Counted from the stretch's first letter, positions 8,050 through 16,891 are shown. The stretch: DNA of 64,000 nucleotides from Spongiivirga citrea (GCF_010671565.1 NZ_JAABOQ010000002.1:186001-250000), one strand, 5' to 3'. Translations and numbers: made by a program. Notes: generated by a model not told the origin, from the sequence alone.

Positions 8050-10551
8050 CTAAAACTCTACGCGAACAGTAAAATTTGGTGTTCTGTTTAACGCTTGCTC
8101 TTGAATTTCATTAATCCGTCCGTTTGTAGCACGATAGTACTGATCGACGATGTTTTCACTATTAATAATGTTCCAGAGTGAGGCACCAGTATGTATTCTT
8201 ACCTGGTCATTAACTTCAAAATCATAGGTAGCCGAAAGATCGAAGCGCAAGTAATCATCAATTAAAGCAGTATTTGCACCATGATAATCTAACTCGTTAT
8301 TTTCATTTATATTTTGACTTGCTAATAGGGTAGTAGGTCGGCCCGAATGCCAATTCATACCAGCTGATATTTTAAAGTTCTTGTACTCATACGCACCTGC
8401 TAGATTTATAGTATGGCGAATGTCAAAATTACTTGGAAAAGCCTCAGCTTGGAGTGTCTCAAATGTATAATCGTTTTTGGCAATGCTATAACTTAACCAA
8501 GTGCTTAAGCGCTCTTGCTGCATATTAATTAAAAAATCAGCCCCAGTAATTTCGTAGGAGCCGATTGCATCTTGAAATTGGTATTGGTTTAAAAAGCTCT
8601 GACTCTTGGCATTAATGCCTGTTACTTTTTTATAGTAACCTTCTGCACTTAACAACCAATCTTTTGGTTTGTAATCTATCCCAAATGAAAGTTGTTGGCT
8701 TTTTATAATTGGAATAGTATTTTCATTTGATAGTACCCAACGACGATTTTCGATTCCTAAAAAGTCATTTTGAAAATTGACAATTTGGGTGGTGGTCTGA
8801 TGCTTTAATTCTCCTAAAAGATTAATGGAAATATTATCAGTGATGTTTTGATTTAGGCGTATTCTAGGTTCGACTATTGCTTCATCAAACTTTTGAATAT
8901 AACTCACTCTAAGTCCACCACCAAAGTAGGTGCCTTCTGTTGGATAATAGTCAATATCAGAAAAAGCAGCGTGTGTTACAATAACTTCCTTAATAGCCCT
9001 TCTGAAAATAGGATTATTAACATCTGTTACGTTCTCAATACCAGTTTCAACAAATTGATATCCTGGATTTATTTTTAGTTGATCGCTTAATTTAATGGTA
9101 TTGTTAAATCGAACCCCTGTTTCTAATACATTATTCTCCTGTAGTAATAATTGATCATTCAGAATATCAACATTAGAGGATTCCAATCGGTAATTAGTAC
9201 CATATAACTGAATGTCAGAACTAAATTGATCATTCCATTTGCGTTGATATAAAATTCCACCACCTAAGCTGTTTTGCAATGCGCTACTTTCTCTTGAATC
9301 GATAACACTATCAGTTAATACGGATTCTAAGAAAACAAGATTATTAGAGACACTTATAAAATTTAGTCGAAGCAGATCTTTATCAGATAGTTGATAATTC
9401 CACCGAAGGTTGACATCAACAAATGAAAAGGCCTCTTGAAGGTCTACGGGTTGGTCCTCAGAGATTACTTCTGTGTCTTGAAAAGCTTTATCAAAGAATT
9501 GATTATATGTGTTGGTCTCAAAAATATCATTGATCGATCGTCGTGCACTTATTTGAAAAGAACTACGTTGTCCAAGGGGAACATCAGCATAAACATCAGC
9601 GCTAATAAGGTTTAAGCCAACTTCTGCTTTTAAATTGTCATTAATTATGTTTGCTGAATTCAAAATAATTGTACCAGAGACACCATCGGTTAAATAACTA
9701 GGAGTTCCATTTTTGATCAAAGATACTTTGGCGGCAATCTTGGGATTTAAAGCAGATATCAAGCCGAAAAAGTGTCCAGATTGATACATTTTGATACCGT
9801 CCCATAAAATCAAGTTCTGATCATTAGTGCCTCCACGAATATTAATAGTCGAAACGCGTTCATCGATACTTTGTATACCAGGAAGTGCTTGAACAGTTTG
9901 CAAAACATCTTGTTCTATAAGACCAGGTAGTATTCCGAAATTATTATAATCAATTTCAAATAAACCGTTTTTGCGTTTATTTATTCCCGAGGTTAGGTAA
10001 TTACTCACCACTACTTCGCTCAATGACTCCACTTGAGGAATAAGAACAATTGTTTTACATGGTTTCGTCAACAGGTCTTTTCCTAAAAACGTGAGTGTTT
10101 TATAACCAATATACCGAATGGTAACACGCTCTATATCTGGATTTACTTCTATTTCGAAATTGCCATTGGTATTTGATACGACAGCTTGATTTTTTGCTTG
10201 GACTGTGGCGCCTTCAATAAGCTCATTGGTGTATTTATCTTTTAAAACACCGCAGAATACAACCGTGTTCAATCTTGTTACGGCTATAAGATTTTCATTA
10301 AGAATTTTAAAAGATAGCGGGAATTGAGACTCTAAGTTGGTGATGGATTGCCTAAGGTTTAATCCGTCCGGAAGAGGATATACACTAAGATCTTTTATAT
10401 CATTATCAGCGTAGGTAAACTTTACTTGAAATGTATTTTCTAAACCGAATAGCACGCTGACTAATGATTGTTTTTTTTGTGTTTCCTGAGCGGTAGAACA
10501 CAAAAAGAACAATAATAAAACAATGGAGAATAATGGTTTACTTCTTATCAC
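8050..10551 (-). CDS. TonB-dependent receptor with STN signalling domain and carboxypeptidase-like domain
   Basis: An 833-residue outer-membrane transporter. In order: signal peptide (about 1-21), an STN (secretin/TonB short N-terminal) domain of roughly residues 28-95, a carboxypeptidase-regulatory-like beta domain (GVLKDKYTNELIEGATVQA, about 100-180), a plug with LPGIQSIDERVSTINIRGG (about 220-240), and a beta-barrel ending in an aromatic residue (TVRVEF) as expected for BAM insertion. The STN domain normally binds a FecR-type anti-sigma factor in the periplasm, and the gene overlaps the upstream fecR-like gene by 14 bases. The ligand is unknown; no SusD partner is present beside it, so a polysaccharide-uptake role is not supported here. 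Confidence 0.92.
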   Translation of the reverse strand: MIRSKPLFSIVLLLFFLCSTAQETQKKQSLVSVLFGLENTFQVKFTYADNDIKDLSVYPLPDGLNLRQSITNLESQFPLSFKILNENLIAVTRLNTVVFCGVLKDKYTNELIEGATVQAKNQAVVSNTNGNFEIEVNPDIERVTIRYIGYKTLTFLGKDLLTKPCKTIVLIPQVESLSEVVVSNYLTSGINKRKNGLFEIDYNNFGILPGLIEQDVLQTVQALPGIQSIDERVSTINIRGGTNDQNLILWDGIKMYQSGHFFGLISALNPKIAAKVSLIKNGTPSYLTDGVSGTIILNSANIINDNLKAEVGLNLISADVYADVPLGQRSSFQISARRSINDIFETNTYNQFFDKAFQDTEVISEDQPVDLQEAFSFVDVNLRWNYQLSDKDLLRLNFISVSNNLVFLESVLTDSVIDSRESSALQNSLGGGILYQRKWNDQFSSDIQLYGTNYRLESSNVDILNDQLLLQENNVLETGVRFNNTIKLSDQLKINPGYQFVETGIENVTDVNNPIFRRAIKEVIVTHAAFSDIDYYPTEGTYFGGGLRVSYIQKFDEAIVEPRIRLNQNITDNISINLLGELKHQTTTQIVNFQNDFLGIENRRWVLSNENTIPIIKSQQLSFGIDYKPKDWLLSAEGYYKKVTGINAKSQSFLNQYQFQDAIGSYEITGADFLINMQQERLSTWLSYSIAKNDYTFETLQAEAFPSNFDIRHTINLAGAYEYKNFKISAGMNWHSGRPTTLLASQNINENNELDYHGANTALIDDYLRFDLSATYDFEVNDQVRIHTGASLWNIINSENIVDQYYRATNGRINEIQEQALNRTPNFTVRVEF

Positions 10552-11446
10552 TAGAAGTAATACGAACCGTATTATTAGTTATTGTATAAGTAAGGTTAAA
10601 AGGCAATGTAATCGCCTTTAATGCAATGTCCCTACTATCATGAGCAAATTGACCAGTAAATAATTGCTTGGTATCAACCTCATTAACCTCTATTGTCAGG
10701 CCATACTGTCTTTCAAACTCGTCAAATACCTCTTGAAGCGGAATACTCTTAAAACTACTCACATTATTTGACCAATCAGGCTTGATTTTTCTGGTGATAT
10801 CGCTCATCTTCTCACCATTAACAAACCTCACTGTATTGCCAGCTGCTAGTTTCAGTATTTCTTTATTATTGTTGACACTTACTAATCCTTCAAAACAAGT
10901 AACCTCTAAAACTTCGCCTCTTGATTTTATGTTAAACTGTGTTCCTAATACAGAAATGATACCGTTATCTGTTTCAACATCAAACTTATTTCCTTTAGCT
11001 ACCTTAAAAAAAGCTTCACCATGCAATACTAATAGACGTTGTTGATCCCATTTTTTCGTGTCAAAGGATAGGGAGGAAGCAGCATTTAATACGACTTCTG
11101 AGTCGTCTGGTAATGTGACGTTTGTTTTTTCAGCAAACTCCGTAGAGATCTTTGTATCCCATTGTGAAGATGTAGCCGTGTAGAATCCAACAGCGAAAAC
11201 AATTACAGCTGCTGCGGCATACCCTAAATAACGAATAATAGATGATTTCTTTTTAGGTCGATCAGTCATTAGCTGCTTTACCCTACTCAGTTCATCATCT
11301 ACAATATATAATGGCGCTTTAAACGATTTGGCGGCGTTCGAAACCTTTACGATCTCGTCATAATCCTCAAGTTGTTTAAACGCTTCGAGCTCTTTTTCAG
11401 TAAGCTCGTCTCGCAACCATTTTTTTATTAATTCTTCTCTGTTCAT
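10538..11446 (-). CDS. FecR-family anti-sigma factor
   Basis: 302 residues: a cytoplasmic N-terminus of about 70 residues that would hold the sigma factor, one transmembrane helix (about 71-92, YLGYAAAAVIVFAVGFYTA), a periplasmic FecR domain (about 100-195, with LPDDSEVVLNAASSLSF) and a C-terminal DUF4974-like STN-related domain (about 235-300, GLTIEVNEVDTKQLFTGQF). Family members relay ligand occupancy of a TonB receptor to an ECF sigma factor. It lies between the sigma factor (40-base gap) and the receptor (14-base overlap), the standard arrangement. Expression is presumably autoregulated by the sigma factor. Confidence 0.95.
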   Translation of the reverse strand: MNREELIKKWLRDELTEKELEAFKQLEDYDEIVKVSNAAKSFKAPLYIVDDELSRVKQLMTDRPKKKSSIIRYLGYAAAAVIVFAVGFYTATSSQWDTKISTEFAEKTNVTLPDDSEVVLNAASSLSFDTKKWDQQRLLVLHGEAFFKVAKGNKFDVETDNGIISVLGTQFNIKSRGEVLEVTCFEGLVSVNNNKEILKLAAGNTVRFVNGEKMSDITRKIKPDWSNNVSSFKSIPLQEVFDEFERQYGLTIEVNEVDTKQLFTGQFAHDSRDIALKAITLPFNLTYTITNNTVRITSSDKK

Positions 11447-11486
11447 AATAGTCTCTATTAATACAACAACTCAATTTGCCTTTTTC

Positions 11487-12005
11487 CTACCGCAATTCTT
11501 TAATTTCTTCTTTTAAGGTATTTAATGCACTATAAATACGCTTTTCAACGGCCTTTGCCGAAATACCTAGTAATTCTGCAATTTCTTTATGGCGTTTTCC
11601 TTCAACTCTATTTAATAAAAAAGCCTCTCGCTGTCCATCAGGTAGTTTTGCAAGTGCCATTTGATACTTTTTAAGGTATTCTGACTCCTCCATTAAAAAC
11701 TCTGGGCTTTCATTCGTATAATCTTTTGGTTTTTCTAATTGATATTCTAAAACAATCTTTTCATGTTTAATACTGTTTAGCATTAATCGTTTGGCAACGG
11801 TAAAAACAAAACCACGAGCATTGTCCGGCGTCACCTTAGCGCAGTTATCCCATAATTTAATGAATGCCTCTTGTACTTTATCGCTTGGATTTAAGTTTTC
11901 ACCATACTTATAGTATAGGAATTTATACAAATCCTCGGAGTTCTTTTTAAAGACGGATGCGAACACACTTTCTTCGCAAACTGTCGTATGTAATTTTTTG
12001 GGCAT
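11487..12005 (-). CDS. ECF RNA polymerase sigma factor, FecI-like
   Basis: 172 residues with sigma region 2 (about 22-88, NPSDKVQEAFIKLWDN) and region 4 (about 115-168, LPDGQREAFLLNRVEGKRHKEIAELLG plus a KAVEKRIY recognition helix). Regions 1 and 3 are absent, as in extracytoplasmic-function factors. It is the first gene of the sigma/FecR/TonB-receptor set on the minus strand and is divergent from a large acidic lipoprotein gene across 114 bases. Family knowledge says it directs transcription of its own operon and nearby targets once FecR releases it; the lipoprotein is a natural candidate target, but I could not identify its promoter motif. Confidence 0.95.
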   Translation of the reverse strand: MPKKLHTTVCEESVFASVFKKNSEDLYKFLYYKYGENLNPSDKVQEAFIKLWDNCAKVTPDNARGFVFTVAKRLMLNSIKHEKIVLEYQLEKPKDYTNESPEFLMEESEYLKKYQMALAKLPDGQREAFLLNRVEGKRHKEIAELLGISAKAVEKRIYSALNTLKEEIKELR

Positions 12006-12119
12006 AAATACAGCTAATCAGGATAAAAATAAAAAAAAGTACGTTTCATGGTAGGAATTTTGAAAGTTGAGTTGTTTTCGTAGTAAAGGGTATAACATTA
12101 TTAACCAAATTTTAAGCAT

Positions 12120-13895
12120 ATGAAATCCCAAATTAAGCAACTAGCACTTTTATTTTTAAGCATGTTATTCATGTTTACTTCATGTCAAAACGAAAGTGTA
12201 GAAGAAACAGATCCTACCAATGGCGAATTAGTAACTCAAAATTCTGAAGTAGCCAATTTAGTACTTAATATGGCTACTCGTGATGGTTCTGGTGATAATA
12301 TTTTAGACAGAAATCATTGCACAGGAATTAAACTGCCAGTAACGGTTGTTATTAAAGGTATTGAAATCACTATCGATTCTGAAGAAGATCTAGAAACCAT
12401 CGAACGCATTTTTGATGAATTTGAAGATGATTTAGATGAACTAGACTTTTTATTTCCTATTACTGTGATTTTAGCTGATTACTCTGAGCTGGTTATCGAG
12501 AATGAAGATCAATTAGAGAGATTGTTAGATGAGTGTGAAGAAGATGACGATGATATTGAATGTATTGATTTTGAATATCCAATTACTATTTCAGTATTTG
12601 ATGATAACAATGAACAAATAGGCACTGAGACTTTTCAAAATGATAATCAGTTGTATCGTTTTTTCAAAAACTTAAAGGAAAATGAGTTTGTAAGCTTCAA
12701 TTTCCCAATGGTTTTAGTTGATTCTGAAGGAGAAGAAGTGACCATTACTAATAATGAAGAACTAGTAGAAGCGATTCGCGTAGCACGTAACGAGTGTGAT
12801 GAAGATGATGACGATGATTATAATGATGACGATTTTAGTATTGAAAGATTTGATAACTATTTAGTTGAATGTTTTTGGGTTGTGTTTGATGTAACAATCA
12901 ATGGTGAAGATCGTACAGCAGATTACGTTGAATATAAGCTAGACTTTAGTGAAGACGGTAGTGTTGTTGCAACCCGTGTTATAACAAATGAAGCTTCTGT
13001 TGAAGGTACATGGACTTCAGAATTAACTGATCGCGGTGTGTTACTATCAATTGATATGGGAGATAACGAAATCCTGACAAATCAGTGGTTAGTTTACGAA
13101 ATTGAAGAAGGGAAGATTAAGTTATATGATGAAGATAGTCGTATTAGAATGACTAGAAGATGTGTTGATGATGGTGAAGGAGAATTTAGTGAAGAAGAAT
13201 TAGACGCTATAATTAAAGAATGTAACTGGGAAGTAGCTGCCTTTAATTTAAATGGGAATGATGTTACTGCTCAATATATGGGTTACAGCTTTACCTTTGG
13301 AGAAGATCAGGCAGTTACTGCGACAACTCCAGGTTCTACAGATGCCGTAACTGGTTCTTGGTCAACGCAAGGAGGTACTAATAGAGATGTGTTCTTCTTG
13401 TGGGATATGGCTGAGCCATTACAAGAATTAATGAACGATTGGAAACTATATGAATTAGATGAAGAGCGTGTGAAGTTTATAGCTGGAGATTCTTATGTTA
13501 TTCTCGAAAGAAATTGTGAAGGTGATAACAATGACGGTGATCTAGATGCTATTAGAGGTTTTATGGTGCAAGGTGAATGGATGGTTGCTGATTACGATGA
13601 TAGTTCTTTACCAGGAACAGATGAGTCAAACTATACTATCTACACTTTTAAGTTTACTGAGGATGGTAAAATGATTGCCACTAATCCTAATATGGTTGAA
13701 ACAGAAGGGGCATATAGGGTGTATAGAGATGAAGCAGGAAAATTAAAGTTTGAAGTCCTAGATTTCGCTCAACCAGATTTATTAGAATTACTTGATGGTG
13801 ATTTTTACATCGTAAAAGCTGAAGAAAACAGATTAGAAATTGAAGTAGAGTATTCAGAAAGCACTAAGAAAGTGGTTTATGAAAAAATACAATAA
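12120..13895 (+). CDS. Large acidic lipoprotein with two kinds of internal repeats
   Basis: 591 residues, beginning with a lipoprotein signal ending FMFTSCQN (lipobox Cys near residue 22). About residues 68-235 hold four copies of a short module: a beta strand of the type FPITV, a strand-turn-strand, then an acidic helix such as EDQLERLLDECEED. About residues 245-590 hold three copies of a roughly 110-residue module opening with a CFWVVFDV/CNWEVAAF/GEWMVADY strand, then a KLDFSEDGSVVATR-like strand, WTS/WST strand and a WLVYEIEEGKIKLYDED-like strand, resembling a lipocalin-like beta barrel. The protein is extremely acidic, with runs of Asp/Glu. It probably sits in the outer membrane. Divergence from the ECF sigma gene suggests co-regulation. 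No known function. Confidence 0.9.
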   Translation: MKSQIKQLALLFLSMLFMFTSCQNESVEETDPTNGELVTQNSEVANLVLNMATRDGSGDNILDRNHCTGIKLPVTVVIKGIEITIDSEEDLETIERIFDEFEDDLDELDFLFPITVILADYSELVIENEDQLERLLDECEEDDDDIECIDFEYPITISVFDDNNEQIGTETFQNDNQLYRFFKNLKENEFVSFNFPMVLVDSEGEEVTITNNEELVEAIRVARNECDEDDDDDYNDDDFSIERFDNYLVECFWVVFDVTINGEDRTADYVEYKLDFSEDGSVVATRVITNEASVEGTWTSELTDRGVLLSIDMGDNEILTNQWLVYEIEEGKIKLYDEDSRIRMTRRCVDDGEGEFSEEELDAIIKECNWEVAAFNLNGNDVTAQYMGYSFTFGEDQAVTATTPGSTDAVTGSWSTQGGTNRDVFFLWDMAEPLQELMNDWKLYELDEERVKFIAGDSYVILERNCEGDNNDGDLDAIRGFMVQGEWMVADYDDSSLPGTDESNYTIYTFKFTEDGKMIATNPNMVETEGAYRVYRDEAGKLKFEVLDFAQPDLLELLDGDFYIVKAEENRLEIEVEYSESTKKVVYEKIQ

Positions 13896-13940
13896 GAAAC
13901 CAATTAACCTGCTAATGTTAACTTAGGTTTTAGTTTGAGT

Positions 13941-13982
13941 GTAAAAGCTACCTTTTTGATCGGAGGTAGCTTTTACTTTTTT
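13941..13982 (+). terminator. Rho-independent terminator after the acidic lipoprotein gene
   Basis: GTAAAAGCTACC (13941-13952) pairs with GGTAGCTTTTAC (13965-13976), a perfect 12-bp stem with a 12-base loop, followed by TTTTTT. It lies 45 bases after the stop codon of the acidic lipoprotein. Confidence 0.85.
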
Positions 13983-14017
13983 GGTAGTTAGGAAGGAATA
14001 ACTGAATAATAGCAAAA

Positions 14018-14050
14018 ACAAAGCCCCGACATATATGTCAGGGCTTTGTT
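14018..14050. terminator. Second hairpin, terminator-like
   Basis: AACAAAGCCCCGACATATATGTCAGGGCTTTGTT is an almost perfect inverted repeat: AACAAAGCCC pairs with GGGCTTTGTT, and GACATATATGTC is itself self-complementary. No long T run follows on either strand, so it may act as a back-up terminator or a transcript-end stabiliser rather than an efficient terminator. Confidence 0.5.
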
Positions 14051-14295
14051 GTACCATAGTAAGTTAAGTTGTTACTGATAAGAGTTTGGGACTCTAATTT
14101 TTAACACTTATAATTTAAGTATGAATGTTTGGGGCATTCGCATATAAAACAACGCCAAAGTAAAAAACCCTACCATGATTTTAAATTTTAACATTTTTTT
14201 TTGAAATAGGCTGTAACAAATTTGATTTAGTGTAGTCTTATATATGTGATTGTCCACTAAACGTTCTTTAAAAATTATGGTAGATCTAATATAAA

Positions 14296-14335
14296 AGAGC
14301 TTGTATCCTGCTCGTTCGGGATAGGTGCTTTTTGC
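14296..14335 (+). repeat. Hairpin, copy A of a short local repeat
   Basis: AAGAGCTTGTATCCTGCTCGTTCGGGATAGGTGCTTTTT matches copy B at 14451-14490 at most positions and has the same stem-loop layout (TATCC/GGATA core, TCGGG right arm, T run). Its stem is weaker, with a few mismatches. Confidence 0.5.
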
Positions 14336-14452
14336 AAACTCCATATTCAGACGTTATTCTTGGCTAGGCTGAGAACTTCGTTGTTTATGTTTTAGATCAA
14401 TATTTTTTTAATAAAGAAATAATCATCAATCAAACAAGCACAAAATCTAAAG

Positions 14453-14495
14453 AGCTTCTTTCCTGATATTCGGGATGGGAGCTTTTTTATTTTTG
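14453..14495 (+). terminator. Hairpin plus T run directly before the amidase gene (copy B)
   Basis: AGCTTCTTTCCTGA (14453-14466) pairs through a 3-base loop with TCGGGATGGGAGCT (14470-14483) with some G-T wobbles and one mismatch, followed by TTTTTTATTTTT. It has all parts of a rho-independent terminator on the plus strand and ends 15 bases before the amidase ATG. Either the amidase promoter lies at or inside it, or the hairpin attenuates transcription into the amidase. Confidence 0.55.
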
Positions 14496-14510
14496 GTACT
14501 TTTATAATTG

Positions 14511-15188
14511 ATGAATGAGTTTAAACACATAAAACTGCTGTTCACGGTTATTTTTCTACTATTAATAACAATGTCTTGTGTTTCGACTCGCATAGTCGAT
14601 AAACCAATTGTTTTTGATAACCTTAGAGACTCCTTAACGATTAACTATTTAAAAGATCGATATCTTTTAAAACAAGATGCACCAACGATCACTCCAAAAA
14701 TGATCGTTATTCATCACACTGCCATACCAACTTTTGAAAAATCCTATGCCGCTTTTAAAGAGCCTTTATTGCCTAGTTCTAGATCAGAAATTGTCGGAGC
14801 AGGTGCTTTAAATGTCTCTTCACAATTTATGGTCGATAGAGATGGAATTATTTATCGCCTAATGCCCGAAACTAAAATGGCGCGCCATGTAATAGGATTA
14901 AATCATTGTGCTATTGGTATCGAAAATGTTGGCGGAACAGATGATACGCCATTAACTGATGCTCAACTCAAAGCAAATATTCGTTTGGTCCGATACTTAG
15001 CCGCAAAATATGAAATTGAATATGTGATAGGACATTATCAATACACCTTGTTTGAAAACACATCACTGTGGTTAGAGGTTGATGATAATTATCGTACTCC
15101 TAAAACGGATCCTGACGCTGAGTTTTTGAATAGTATTTTAATACAAACACAGGACCTAAACTTTAAACCAATTCCAAAAGCTAATTGA
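14511..15188 (+). CDS. N-acetylmuramoyl-L-alanine amidase lipoprotein (amidase_2 family)
   Basis: I choose ATG 14511 over the TTG at 14508. A lipoprotein signal ends LLITMSCVS (Cys near residue 23). The amidase_2 domain covers about residues 60-205: zinc ligands are the His of VIHHTA (about 68-69), the His of MARHVIG (about 126) and the Asp of KTDPD; SQFMVDRDGIIYRL and IGIENVGG are family strands. Such enzymes cut the bond between N-acetylmuramic acid and L-alanine in peptidoglycan, acting here in the periplasm from a membrane anchor. It abuts the next gene (TGA then ATG with no gap). Confidence 0.92.
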   Translation: MNEFKHIKLLFTVIFLLLITMSCVSTRIVDKPIVFDNLRDSLTINYLKDRYLLKQDAPTITPKMIVIHHTAIPTFEKSYAAFKEPLLPSSRSEIVGAGALNVSSQFMVDRDGIIYRLMPETKMARHVIGLNHCAIGIENVGGTDDTPLTDAQLKANIRLVRYLAAKYEIEYVIGHYQYTLFENTSLWLEVDDNYRTPKTDPDAEFLNSILIQTQDLNFKPIPKAN

Positions 15189-15602
15189 ATGGAACAACAT
15201 TTTAGTTTGAGTGATTTAGAATTTGAGCGGTATTTTGAGAATTGCCTAATGAAACCGGCAGAATTTACACACAGTGCTCATTTAAGGTTAGCCTATATCC
15301 ATATTACTAAGTATGGTATAGATAAAGCGCTAAAAAATATAGAAACACAATTACAGGTCTTTGTTGATTTTGCTGGCGCAAAAGAGAAATATCATAAAAC
15401 CTTAACTAATGCTGCGGTACAAGCGGTCTATCATCATATGAAAAAAGCTCAATCAACTACCTATATCGACTTTTTAGAAGAATTCCCTGCTTTACAATAT
15501 AATTTCAAAGAACTAATAAATAGTCATTATAGTTTTGATATTTTCAATTCAGCTGAGGCTAGAACAAAGTTCATTCTACCCGATTTGCAGCCTTTTTGTT
15601 GA
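15189..15602 (+). CDS. Conserved protein of unknown function
   Basis: 137 residues with no signal peptide or membrane helix. The central part has a pattern I recognise from a widespread uncharacterised bacterial family: FTHSAHLRLAYIHI (about 27-40), then a KYHKTLTNAAV helix (about 79-89). The conserved His residues in these two helices might bind a metal or substrate, but no activity is known to me. The start codon directly follows the amidase stop, so the two are translated from one message, perhaps only as passengers. Confidence 0.75.
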   Translation: MEQHFSLSDLEFERYFENCLMKPAEFTHSAHLRLAYIHITKYGIDKALKNIETQLQVFVDFAGAKEKYHKTLTNAAVQAVYHHMKKAQSTTYIDFLEEFPALQYNFKELINSHYSFDIFNSAEARTKFILPDLQPFC

Positions 15603-15627
15603 AGTGGAAGCGAATAGTAGAAAAAAA

Positions 15628-15665
15628 AAGTTCAACATCAAATCTAAATTTGCATGTTGAACTTT
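15628..15665 (-). terminator. Perfect hairpin with a T run on the minus strand
   Basis: AAAGTTCAACAT (15628-15639) is perfectly repeated in inverse at 15654-15665, with a 14-base loop. The plus strand has an A run before the hairpin (15621-15629), so on the minus strand the stem is followed by a run of T, as in a rho-independent terminator. There is no minus-strand gene just upstream of it. It may also end plus-strand transcription after the 137-residue protein's gene. Confidence 0.5.
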
Positions 15666-15936
15666 GTTATCGTTAAAAGTTGTTTATCTAACTATTTCTT
15701 CCGGGGCTTGAATGTTATGTTTCTTTTTAGAGGCATTCGAAGAACGCTTACTTTATGTTTCATTCCATTCAAAAAAGATCAAGCTTTCAAAAAACTTTTG
15801 TTGCAATTAGTGATTGCTTACATATATAGAACAAACAGCATGCCAAAAACCCTACCTATTGATTGTAGTTTTATGAGAAAAACTTAGTTTTTTTGACTTA
15901 ATTTTGAGGTATTAATAGATAATAATCCACTTTATA

Positions 15937-16452
15937 ATGAATATAGCAGCAGTACAGCAAGGCGAATATAATCCGTATTATCAACCTTATTTCGACAAAA
16001 TGACCAATATTGAGTTGGTTACAGGTCTAGAGAGCGATCATAGAGAAGTGCTAGAGTTTATGGATAAGCTGCCAGCTGATAAGCTTGAATACCGATACGA
16101 AGTGGGAAAATGGACAATTAAAGAAATACTGGTTCACTTATTGGATACCGAGCGAGTTTTTGCGTATCGAGCTTTGCGATTTGCCAGAAAAGATTCGACA
16201 TCATTGGCTGGATTTGAGCAGGATGATTATATACAACCCTCAAAAGCAAATGAACGTAGTTTAGACTCTTTGCGATCCGAATTTGACGCCGTGCGCAAAG
16301 GGAATATTGAATTATTTAAAAATATGGATGAAGAAATGCTATCTCAAATGGGCACTGCAAGCGGTAGTCCCATGTCGAGTAGAGCAGCTGCATTCATGAT
16401 TGTTGGACACAGTAGGCATCATCGTCAGATTATTGAAGAGCGGTATTTGTAA
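15937..16452 (+). CDS. DinB-like four-helix-bundle protein
   Basis: 171 residues of the DinB/YfiT superfamily. Diagnostic parts are KWTIKEILVHLLDTERVFAYR (about 64-84, with the conserved His at the metal site) and GHSRHHRQIIEERY at the C-terminus (about 157-170), whose His residues complete a metal-binding triad. Family members include damage-inducible proteins and thiol-dependent transferases (for example bacillithiol or mycothiol transferases), so this could be a metal-dependent transferase or hydrolase. It is probably transcribed alone. No damage-regulon operator was recognised upstream. Confidence 0.85.
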   Translation: MNIAAVQQGEYNPYYQPYFDKMTNIELVTGLESDHREVLEFMDKLPADKLEYRYEVGKWTIKEILVHLLDTERVFAYRALRFARKDSTSLAGFEQDDYIQPSKANERSLDSLRSEFDAVRKGNIELFKNMDEEMLSQMGTASGSPMSSRAAAFMIVGHSRHHRQIIEERYL

Positions 16453-16523
16453 AGAAGTCAGGATTCCTATGCTGAGAGTCAAAAACCCCAATACTAACTC
16501 CATAAAACTAAAATCTCCAATCC

Positions 16524-16814
16524 TTATTCTTCCGGAGCTTCTTCTGGCAATGGTATGACAGCATCTGGATTATTCATGTCCTTATCATCATAATCGTCGG
16601 CATCAAAATTTGCCATATGCTTGGCTAGGGTAGTACTTACTTTGACAAGGTAAATGGTGTCTTCAGTTCGCACTTCGACAGCCTCAATGGTTTCATTCTT
16701 GTGATTGTTGAATGAAATGACATGACCATCATCATAGCCATAAGGATATTTTTCAACTAGCATTGAAAGAATATCAGGTGTTAGCTTTTTATAATCTACT
16801 ATCTTTCGTTGCAT
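16524..16814 (-). CDS. Small conserved flavobacterial protein of unknown function
   Basis: I choose the ATG at 16814 (MQRKIVDYKKLTPDILSML), 96 residues; an upstream ATG at 16838 would add eight residues. The compact domain has a helix (LTPDILSMLVEKYPYGYDD) and strands (HVISFNN, EAVEVRTEDTIYLVKVS), followed by an acidic, low-complexity tail rich in Asp, Glu and Pro. No function known. It lies directly downstream of aroB on the same strand (77-base gap between this start and the aroB stop) and may share its transcript. Confidence 0.75.
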   Translation of the reverse strand: MQRKIVDYKKLTPDILSMLVEKYPYGYDDGHVISFNNHKNETIEAVEVRTEDTIYLVKVSTTLAKHMANFDADDYDDKDMNNPDAVIPLPEEAPEE

Positions 16815-16891
16815 ACATTTAGGGGTTAAATGTTTCAATAATAACGAACTAGTCTGAATTTAAAGTTAGCGAAAAAAGCGCTTCAAAAAAA

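Larger units (their letters stand above)
13896..14510. other. 615-base intergenic region with several hairpins
   Basis: I see no convincing gene here. It holds two strong hairpins (13941-13982 and 14018-14050) behind the acidic lipoprotein gene, and a pair of related hairpins (14296-14335 and 14453-14495) that resemble each other in sequence (AGAGCTT...TCCTG...TCGGGAT...GCTTTTT). The remainder is A+T-rich without recognisable features. A 78-codon minus-strand frame at 14108-14344 was judged unconvincing. Confidence 0.6.

Noticed and set aside
10782-11045. 87-codon plus-strand frame inside the FecR-like gene
   Set aside because: It lies wholly within the well-supported anti-sigma gene.
14108-14344. 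78-codon minus-strand frame (MEFAKSTYPERAGYKLFY...)
   Set aside because: It includes the repeated hairpin 14296-14335, has no plausible domain, and its C-terminal half looks like translated non-coding A+T-rich DNA.
15654-15887. 77-codon plus-strand frame (MLNFVIVKSCLSNYFF...)
   Set aside because: Its start codon lies inside the right arm of a perfect hairpin and the composition is not protein-like.
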